Positions 17,722-23,880 of a DNA stretch of 64,000 nucleotides are shown one piece after another (the stretch's first letter is position 1; each line of letters begins with the position of its first letter). The notes beneath the pieces were generated by a model. That model searched no databases, was not told the origin of the DNA, and saw only the letters and a program-made list of their open reading frames with translations. The stretch is from Paludibacteraceae bacterium (GTDB taxonomy: Bacteria > Bacteroidota > Bacteroidia > Bacteroidales > Paludibacteraceae), in NCBI GenBank assembly GCA_016297215.1, contig JAEDGZ010000003.1, positions 1-64,000 on the forward strand, read 5' to 3'. The position numbers and the translations under genes were made by a program.

Positions 17722-19356
17722 TTACTCCTTACCTTTCCTTTTGAGGGAGTTTAGGAGGGTATCTCCAATCTTGCTCAGTTCGGGCGAAAGGCGAAGATAG
17801 TATGCTGCCGCAACGCCGCTGCCGCCCAAGACCACCGTGCGTGCGATACTGCTCCACCATATATTCCCCGCAGGCAGGAAGTGCAGCCACAGGGCGTTGA
17901 GTGCAAAGAGCAAAAGTAGCAATACGATGGTTTTCAGAGCATTGCCGTTGAGCAGACGCAGGTGGCAAGCGAAACGCAGTACCAGCAGCGCGAGGGCAAA
18001 ATAGAGGGCGTTGGAGAGCAAGGTGCTGACAGCAGCACCCTCCATACCGTAGAGCGGTATCAGGTAGTTGTTCAGGCAGAGCGAGGTGATGGTGAGTATC
18101 AGTGAGAACAGCAGGGAGAACGCATAGTAACGCGAGAAAGAGATAGTGGTCAGCGAGATGGTGCAGGTCGCAACGATGAGTTGCGTCAGCGAGAGGATGA
18201 ACACTACATTCCTTGCCACCGCGTAGGTCTCGCCGTTGGGCAGGATATGAAAAATCAGGTCGATGTTGCACCAAATCAAGAAGAACAGCAGTCCTCCAAT
18301 CAGCAACAGATTACTGCTCACTTGATGAATCAGCGTCTGCGCCTCGTTGTGGTTCTGCTCCTTAGTGGCGCGTGCCAACTGCGGCGAAGCAATCGCGGTG
18401 AGCGACCGATAGGGGATAGACACGATGACGGCGATATACGTGGCGATGGCGAAAATACCGGTGTAGTCAAGCCCCATCTTGGCGGTGATGAAGAAAGACG
18501 AGAGTGTAGGACCCAGTGCCGCCGCCAGCGCCGAAACAAAGACGAAACTCGAATAGCGCACGTAGTTCTTCACCAGCGGGATGTTCGTGCGCAGGAACTG
18601 CCGGTCGGGGCGGAAAGAAATCTGCCCGAGGGCAATGAGGTAGCCGAGGTTGATAAGGGCGGCAATGCCGTAGTTGACGCAGAGAGCAACCACAAACCCG
18701 TCTAATGACAGCACGCGAAAGGCATATAGCAGGTAGCACGCCAGCAATCCGAGGCGCACCACCACCTCGCGCACCATACGGGGCACCACAATGCGCATCA
18801 GCACATTGCAGTTGGTCTCAAAAATAGTCTGATAGAGTAGGAAGAATGCCAGCGGGAGCACAAAATAGTAGTAGTCCAAGAACAGCGGCGACTTCTCGCC
18901 GAACCACTGCCCCAGCGGCACGCGGCAAGCCCAATAGAGTAGGGCAAAGATAAGAAACCCGACCAGCGGTATCACCACCGTCCAAAAGAAAAACCCGTGG
19001 TCGGTGTTAATGGAGGTGCGGTCTCCATGCCGTACTTGTCCTTGCATCCTTCTTGTCATGTCCGCCTCTTTCACCTCTATGGTGCGGCCTGGAGACCGCA
19101 CCTCCTTTACCGCAGGCGAGACGCCCGCGTCCCCAGTGGAGCGGAAATAGGGAAAGAAACGAATAATAGAAGAAGACGTCCCCAACTGCGCAAGGCTGAC
19201 AAAGAGCGTGGCGGCATCAATCAGGACACGCGTGAGCCCAATCTCCTCCGCCGTGAGGAAGCGGGTCAGCACGAAGAAAGTAGTGAAAAAGCCCACCGCC
19301 ACCCCAAAATAGGTGGCGATGGTGGCTTTGATACTCTGTCGTGCTATGATACCCAT
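17722..19356 (-). CDS. Polysaccharide flippase (MATE/MOP superfamily, Wzx-like)
   Basis: 544 residues with about 12 to 14 membrane helices. The N-terminus GIIARQSIKATIATYFGVAVG and helix LTRFLTAEEIGLTRVLIDAA are typical of Bacteroidetes oligosaccharide flippases. The predicted role is to flip lipid-linked sugar repeats across the inner membrane. Residues about 72-115 (GDAGVSPAVKEVRSPGRT onward) are encoded by REP-type palindromes and have no counterpart expected in the family. They fall in a loop between helices, and the frame stays open. No sugar-transferase genes surround it, so the substrate is unknown. Confidence 0.87.
   Translation of the reverse strand: MGIIARQSIKATIATYFGVAVGFFTTFFVLTRFLTAEEIGLTRVLIDAATLFVSLAQLGTSSSIIRFFPYFRSTGDAGVSPAVKEVRSPGRTIEVKEADMTRRMQGQVRHGDRTSINTDHGFFFWTVVIPLVGFLIFALLYWACRVPLGQWFGEKSPLFLDYYYFVLPLAFFLLYQTIFETNCNVLMRIVVPRMVREVVVRLGLLACYLLYAFRVLSLDGFVVALCVNYGIAALINLGYLIALGQISFRPDRQFLRTNIPLVKNYVRYSSFVFVSALAAALGPTLSSFFITAKMGLDYTGIFAIATYIAVIVSIPYRSLTAIASPQLARATKEQNHNEAQTLIHQVSSNLLLIGGLLFFLIWCNIDLIFHILPNGETYAVARNVVFILSLTQLIVATCTISLTTISFSRYYAFSLLFSLILTITSLCLNNYLIPLYGMEGAAVSTLLSNALYFALALLVLRFACHLRLLNGNALKTIVLLLLLFALNALWLHFLPAGNIWWSSIARTVVLGGSGVAAAYYLRLSPELSKIGDTLLNSLKRKGKE
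19013..19143. repeat. REP-type palindromes inserted in frame in the flippase gene
   Basis: An inverted pair of type III elements (GGTGCGG, 8-base loop, CCGCACC) lies at about 19013-19033 and 19081-19105. A type II REP follows at about 19112-19140 (CGCAGGCGAGACGCCCGCGT). The block is coding on the minus strand without a stop or frameshift. Confidence 0.85.
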
Positions 19357-19502
19357 GGGTCAACTCCGCTTCGCTTCGTGTAGGTAACTTCGTGTTATTA
19401 ACTTCGCTTCGCTACGTGTACAGCACAAAGCGCTTCCTAACACGGCAGTTCTTTACAGCCCCAAAGGGGCTTAACACATAGTTTCCAACAGCGCAACGCG
19501 CT

Positions 19503-20759
19503 TTACTCTATCCCGAGCAATTCAACCTCGAAAATCAGGGTCGAGTAAGGAGGAATGCTGCCAGCGTTGCGACTGCCGTAGCCCAACTCCTGCGGGATGT
19601 ACAGTTTGAACTTAGAGCCCACGGGCATGAGTTGCAGACCCTCTGTCCAGCCGGCAATCACTTGGTTCAACCCAAAGGTAATCGGCTCACCGCGCTCCAC
19701 GCTGCTGTCGAACACCGTGCCGTCAATCAGCGTGCCGTGGTAGTGCACCTTCACGCGGTCGGTCGCACTCGGCTTCTTGCCCTTACCCATCTTGATGACC
19801 TCATATTGCAAGCCGCTCTCGGTTACTTTTACCCCCTCGCGCAACGCATTCTCGGCAAGAAACTGCTCGCCCTGCGCTTTCGTGTCACCGTATTTGAGGT
19901 TGTTCATCGTGCTCTCGATATAGTCGCCTGCCGACTGCATATCAAACTGAGTATCATGCCCGTACAGACCGTTCACGAAGCCTTGTTTAATCAACTCGAA
20001 GTCGGTTGCCAGCGCGGGCTCCATGAGCAGACCTTGTGCCTCTTGCTCCTTGATACTCTTGCCGATTTGCTCACCCATATTGACCAACTGCGGGTTCTTC
20101 ACGCGCTGTTTCAGCCCGTGGTTGATGTTCGCAATGAACTCTTTCTGCAAGGTCCCGTCCGAGTCGTTCATCAGCACATACATCTTCATCTGGTCGCCGT
20201 TCAAGAGACCGAAAGCGTAGTTAAGGCTGTCGATGAAAGAGCCGAGCGTTACGGTCTTCACCACGCGCGGGCAACTCGATTTGATGGTCTTGCCTGCCAC
20301 TAATGTGGTGTCGCTCATCGAGTTACGGTATGCGGTCTGGAAGAAACTGCGCGCGTCGTCCACGAGCATCACGGTCGTGTCGCCGTTCAGACCGTTCACC
20401 AAACCTTGGAAGAACAATTTCTCGTTGAAGGTCCATTTGTCGTTCTCTGCCAGACCTTTCTCCTCGGAAGCCTTGGCTGCAACACCAATGTTGCGACCCA
20501 TCTTCGCTGCGTCGGACAGTTCCTCCACTTTGCCGTCGTAGCCGGCTTGCAGGGCGTCAATAAATTCACCTACCGACTCGTCGAGGTCTTTGCCCTCTTC
20601 GCCGGACAATTGATACATCTTCAGTTGCGCGCCGTTGATATAGCCGAGCGCGAAGTTCATCGAGTCGTTCTGACTCGTCAGTTCGGCATCCTGTGCTTTG
20701 TAGGTGTTCGCACAACCTACCATCGCCAATGCCAATGCAAAAATACTAATCTTTTTCAT
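19503..20759 (-). CDS. FKBP-type peptidyl-prolyl isomerase lipoprotein with duplicated N-terminal domain
   Basis: 418 residues. A lipobox (LALAMVGCANT) anchors it to the envelope. Two FKBP_N-type dimerisation segments occur in tandem, seen from MNFALGYINGAQLKMY near 35 and LNYAFGLLNGDQMKMY near 183. The catalytic FKBP domain is C-terminal (about 325-418: VHYHGTLIDGTVFDSSVERG, then IPPYSTLIFEVELLGIE). Known relatives assist folding of exported proteins. The second isomerase gene lies 231 bases upstream in the same direction. Confidence 0.92.
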   Translation of the reverse strand: MKKISIFALALAMVGCANTYKAQDAELTSQNDSMNFALGYINGAQLKMYQLSGEEGKDLDESVGEFIDALQAGYDGKVEELSDAAKMGRNIGVAAKASEEKGLAENDKWTFNEKLFFQGLVNGLNGDTTVMLVDDARSFFQTAYRNSMSDTTLVAGKTIKSSCPRVVKTVTLGSFIDSLNYAFGLLNGDQMKMYVLMNDSDGTLQKEFIANINHGLKQRVKNPQLVNMGEQIGKSIKEQEAQGLLMEPALATDFELIKQGFVNGLYGHDTQFDMQSAGDYIESTMNNLKYGDTKAQGEQFLAENALREGVKVTESGLQYEVIKMGKGKKPSATDRVKVHYHGTLIDGTVFDSSVERGEPITFGLNQVIAGWTEGLQLMPVGSKFKLYIPQELGYGSRNAGSIPPYSTLIFEVELLGIE

Positions 20760-20822
20760 ATTGTTTAAGTTAATAAGTTATTCAGTTCCTGTTTATCACG
20801 TTGTGTTAGTCAGTTCCTTCTT

Positions 20823-20850
20823 CTGGGGACGCAGGCGTCTCGCCTGCGGT
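20823..20850. repeat. Single type II REP
   Basis: CTGGGGACGCAGGCGTCTCG followed by CCTGCGG, a lone palindrome between the two FKBP genes, in the inverse orientation to the copies in uvrA. Confidence 0.8.
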
Positions 20851-20882
20851 AAGTTAGTCAGTTTCTGTCGGCGCTCCGCGTT

Positions 20883-21005
20883 TAACATGCAATGCCAACA
20901 TGCAATGCCAACATGAAATGTCTAACATGAAATGTCAACATGAAAATGCCAACATGAAATGTCTAACATGCAATGCTTAACATGTAATGCTTAACATGTA
21001 ATGTC
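20883..21005. repeat. AACATGNAATG tandem repeat
   Basis: About nine degenerate 12- to 15-base units such as AACATGAAATGTCT and AACATGCAATGCC. The right end runs into the last codons of the FKBP gene at 20991, so the repeat supplies that gene's TGT codon and TAA stop. Confidence 0.85.
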
Positions 21006-21578
21006 AAGCAACTCCACCGTGAAAATCAGCGCTGCATAGGGCGGTATCGATGCGCCGGCACCTTGCTCGCCGTAGCCCAGGTGGTATGGGATAAACAGTT
21101 TGTATTTCGACCCGATGGACATCAGTTGCAGCCCCTCCGTCCAGCCTTTAATCACTTGGTTCAGCCCGAAGGTGATGGGCTCCCCGCGCTTGTAACTGCT
21201 ATCAAAAACCGTGCCATCCACCAGCGTGCCCTCATAGTGCACCTTCACCTTGTCGGTCGCTTTGGGCTTCTGCCCTAATGTGGCTTCCAGCACTTCGTAT
21301 TGCAGCCCGCTCGGCGTTACTTTCACGCCTTCGCGCTTTGCGTTCTCTGCCAAGAAAGCCTCGCCCTGTGCTTTGGCGACACCTGCCACCTTCGCCTCCA
21401 ACTCCGAGAAGAACTTACCCAGCACCTGCTGCGCCTCTTGGTAGGAAATCTGCGGCTTCTGCTTCTCCAGCACATCCTTGATTCCCGCTGCCAAATCGTT
21501 GTACTCCAGCGACTCCACGCCGCTGCTCATCAGGTTCTGACCCATGCTCAGACCTATTGCATAACTTATCTTATCCAT
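20991..21578 (-). CDS. FKBP-type peptidyl-prolyl isomerase
   Basis: 195 residues. There is no signal peptide (start MDKISYAIGLSMGQNLMSSG), so it is probably cytoplasmic, unlike the lipoprotein isomerase next door. A short FKBP_N segment is followed by a full FKBP domain (VHYEGTLVDGTVFDSSYKRG, FGLNQVIKGWTEGLQLM, IPPYAALIFTVELLDI). The final Cys codon and stop lie inside a tandem repeat, so the native C-terminus may have been altered. It starts 18 bases after the zinc-ribbon gene and is probably in its operon. Confidence 0.93.
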   Translation of the reverse strand: MDKISYAIGLSMGQNLMSSGVESLEYNDLAAGIKDVLEKQKPQISYQEAQQVLGKFFSELEAKVAGVAKAQGEAFLAENAKREGVKVTPSGLQYEVLEATLGQKPKATDKVKVHYEGTLVDGTVFDSSYKRGEPITFGLNQVIKGWTEGLQLMSIGSKYKLFIPYHLGYGEQGAGASIPPYAALIFTVELLDITC

Positions 21579-21596
21579 GGTAGCGTAGCGTTGGGG

Positions 21597-22352
21597 TTAT
21601 TTCTTCTCCTTGACGGTCATGTCGGGGTCTACGAGGATACGGCCGCAGAACTCGCAGACGAGGATTTTCTTGCGGGCGCGGATGTCGAGTTGTCGCTGTG
21701 CGGGAATCTTGCTGTGGCAACCGCCGCAACTGTCGCGCTCTACTTTTACGACCGCCAGACCGTTGTGGGCGTTCTTGCGGATACGCTTGAAAGCCGCCAA
21801 GAGACGCTCGTCGATATGCTTCTCCAACTCGGCAGAGCGGAGCATGAGTGCCTCGGTCTTGTCCTTGGTCTCAGCGAGGATGGAGTCTAACTCGCTCTTC
21901 TTCTGGTTGAGGTCCACGGTCTTCTCCTCGATTTCGGCTGTGGTCTTGGCTTTCTCTTCGCGCTTTGCCTCCAACTCGGCGGTGAAGGTGCGGATTTTCT
22001 TCTGGCTCAGTTCGATGTCCAGTTGCTGGTACTCAATCTCCTTGTTGAGATTGTCGAACTCGCGGTTGTTGCGCACGGACTTCTGCTGCTCTTGGTAGCG
22101 GCTGATGCTGGCGTTGGCGTTCTCAGTGCGGACGCGGTAGTCGGAGATTTGGGTCTCGCAGTTCTTGATATCGTTCTCGATGTTCTCGAGGCGGGTCTTG
22201 AGACCTTCCACGATGTCTCCCATATCCTTCACTTCCTGCGGCAGTTCGCCCGCGAGGATACGCAACTCGTCAATCTTGGAGTCAACGGTTTGCAGTTCGT
22301 AGAGGGCTTTCAGTTTATCCTCTACGGTCAGTTCTTTTTCTTGCTTTGCCAT
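21597..22352 (-). CDS. Coiled-coil protein with C4 zinc ribbon (DUF164-like)
   Basis: 251 residues. Residues about 10-190 are a long charged coiled coil. The C-terminus carries two CxxC pairs (CGGCHSKIPAQ and LVCEFCGRILV) that should bind one zinc ion. This matches the widespread zf-RING_7/DUF164 family, commonly encoded next to Nif3-like proteins, as here. The molecular role is not established; nucleic-acid binding is often proposed. Confidence 0.92.
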   Translation of the reverse strand: MAKQEKELTVEDKLKALYELQTVDSKIDELRILAGELPQEVKDMGDIVEGLKTRLENIENDIKNCETQISDYRVRTENANASISRYQEQQKSVRNNREFDNLNKEIEYQQLDIELSQKKIRTFTAELEAKREEKAKTTAEIEEKTVDLNQKKSELDSILAETKDKTEALMLRSAELEKHIDERLLAAFKRIRKNAHNGLAVVKVERDSCGGCHSKIPAQRQLDIRARKKILVCEFCGRILVDPDMTVKEKK

Positions 22353-22379
22353 GATAGTATGTTGTTTAGTTATTTTTTA

Positions 22380-22422
22380 TAGAAATCCTAGAAATTCTAG
22401 ATATTCTAGGTATTTTAGGTAG
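22380..22422. repeat. CTAGAATTCTAG-like palindromic tandem
   Basis: Short degenerate units such as CCTAGAAATTCTAGATATTC lie between the zinc-ribbon and nif3 genes. No function is evident. Confidence 0.6.
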
Positions 22423-22434
22423 TTGCTTTGCTTT

Positions 22435-23232
22435 TTATAATAGGTTTACGGGGGTGCGGTCGGTGGTGGAGATATGGGTGGGGAGGTGGGGTTGCAAGAG
22501 GTCTTGGAAGATGTTGCGGGTGAAATGCTCGCTTACCCAGTGGTCCATGTCCACGAGGGCGATACGTCCGTCGGCCGCCTGCATCTCGTGGTACTTGACG
22601 TCGGCGGTGATGAAGACATCTGCGCCTTGTGCTATCGCCTCCTCCGCGAACTCGGCGCCTGCTCCTCCGCAGAGGGCGATGGTCTGCACCTCGGGTGTGA
22701 GAGCGCGGGTATAGCGCAGGTAGGGGGCTTGGAAACGGGTCTTCACCATGCGAAGGAAGGCTTCGTAGGGCATGGGAGCGGGGAGGCTTCCGATGACGCC
22801 GAGACCATGCTCAATTGGACAATTGGACAATTGACTATTTGACAATTGACTATTTGACAAGATGCGGTAGGCGGGGATGCCTAACTGCTCTGCCATTCTG
22901 CCGCTGACGCCGTGGATGTAGGCATCCATGGAGGTGTGGGCGGAGTAGATGGCGATGTCGTGGCGGATGGCTTGGATGATGCAACGCTCTTGCGGGGTGC
23001 TGCCGCAGATGTGCTTCACGCCACGGAAGAGTAGGGGATGGTGGCTGATGATGAGATTGCAACCTAATGAAACAGCCTCACCGACAACCGACTCGGTAAT
23101 GTCTGTTGTCAGCAAGGCAGCACGTATGTCCGCACTTGGATTACCCACCTGCAGTCCCGAATTATCCCAAGACTCTTGGTAACTCAAGGGTGCTACAGAT
23201 TCTATGATATGGATTATCTCTTGAAGGAGCAA
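22435..23232 (-). CDS. Nif3-like dinuclear metal-centre protein
   Basis: 265 residues. Metal-binding motifs of the Nif3/YbgI family are visible: DNSGLQVGNP, ISHHPLLFRG, DVFITADVKYHE and the C-terminal VDMDHWVSEHF. It starts with TTG immediately after the TAA of the DUF5606 gene. No ATG lies near, and the N-terminus from TTG aligns with the family, so coupled initiation is likely. Residues about 125-141 (SNSQLSNSQLSN) are encoded by an AT-rich tandem repeat inserted in frame. Proposed roles include GTP cyclohydrolase-like chemistry, but the substrate is unsettled. Confidence 0.9.
   Translation of the reverse strand: MLLQEIIHIIESVAPLSYQESWDNSGLQVGNPSADIRAALLTTDITESVVGEAVSLGCNLIISHHPLLFRGVKHICGSTPQERCIIQAIRHDIAIYSAHTSMDAYIHGVSGRMAEQLGIPAYRILSNSQLSNSQLSNCPIEHGLGVIGSLPAPMPYEAFLRMVKTRFQAPYLRYTRALTPEVQTIALCGGAGAEFAEEAIAQGADVFITADVKYHEMQAADGRIALVDMDHWVSEHFTRNIFQDLLQPHLPTHISTTDRTPVNLL
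22810..22858. repeat. CAATTGGACAATTGAC tandem repeat inside nif3
   Basis: About four alternating units CAATTGGA and CAATTGACTATTTGA, read as SNSQLSNSQLSN on the minus strand. A relative (ATTGGACAATTTGACAATTT) lies in the leader of the DUF5606 gene at about 23664-23685. Confidence 0.85.
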
Positions 23233-23664
23233 TTAGTCTTTTGTTTCCACTTCTTCTTCCGCTGCGGGTTCCTCCTCGACGCTGAAGTCAGTGATTCCTG
23301 CGTTGATGAGGACGTTGTACCACTGGATGAGTTTGCGTATGTCGCTCGGATAGACGCGGTCTTCGTCCCAGTTGGGCAGCACCTCTGTGAACCATGCACG
23401 GAGGGCGGTGTTGTCCGCCTTCTTAGCGTCGATGGAAGCGGGCTTGAGCCCTTCTTTCTCACCGACCTTGGTCAGCACCTCGCTGAGCGCGATGTCGTCG
23501 CCCGTGGTGAACATAGAGACATCAGCGAGGGAGACAATCTTGTCGCGTGCGTAGGTCGGCATGCGCTTGCCGTCTAAGAGCGATTCTACAATCAACATAT
23601 TATTGCCGCGGCTCACCAACTTAAACAAGCCGGGCTTTCCCGTGATAGCAAGGACGTTTTTCAT
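23233..23664 (-). CDS. DUF5606 family protein
   Basis: 143 residues starting at MKNVLAITGKPGLFKLVSRG, the conserved N-terminus of this Bacteroidetes family. The C-terminus is acidic (EEEPAAEEEVETKD). The family is small and conserved and has no known role. It is first in the leftward run DUF5606, nif3, zinc ribbon, FKBP, with its own promoter at 23712-23742. Confidence 0.9.
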   Translation of the reverse strand: MKNVLAITGKPGLFKLVSRGNNMLIVESLLDGKRMPTYARDKIVSLADVSMFTTGDDIALSEVLTKVGEKEGLKPASIDAKKADNTALRAWFTEVLPNWDEDRVYPSDIRKLIQWYNVLINAGITDFSVEEEPAAEEEVETKD

Positions 23665-23711
23665 TGGACAATTTGACAATTTACAATTTTACCATTTTTC
23701 GGTTGCGGGTG

Positions 23712-23742
23712 CAAAGGTACTGCTTTTTTTTGACATGTGCAA
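23712..23742 (-). promoter_or_regulatory. Promoter for the DUF5606-nif3 operon
   Basis: On the minus strand, TTG (23742-23740), 20 bases, TACCTTTG (23719-23712), 48 bases before the start codon. It is divergent from the uvrA promoter. Confidence 0.75.
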
Positions 23743-23791
23743 GTAAATAAAAGTGTTTTTTAGTAATTTCGGGTATTTTCGCACGCGTTTG

Positions 23792-23823
23792 TTTGCGTAT
23801 GTCGGAAAAAAGCAGTAATTTTG
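23792..23823 (+). promoter_or_regulatory. Promoter for uvrA
   Basis: TTTG (23792-23795), 20 bases, TAATTTTG (23816-23823). It leaves a leader of about 50 bases before the GTG start. Confidence 0.72.
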
Positions 23824-23880
23824 CAAGCGAAATAATAGTTTCAAGTTTCCCCGACTTTTTCGGGATAAACAGGTTTCAAA

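Noticed and set aside
17722..19356. Flippase as pseudogene because of the repeat insert
   Set aside because: The frame is open throughout, the helices before and after are normal, and the insert falls in a loop.
19457..19471. AGCCCC-AAA-GGGGCT hairpin as a terminator
   Set aside because: It is short, lacks a T run, and belongs to a stretch of other low-complexity repeats between two same-strand genes; kept as undecided.
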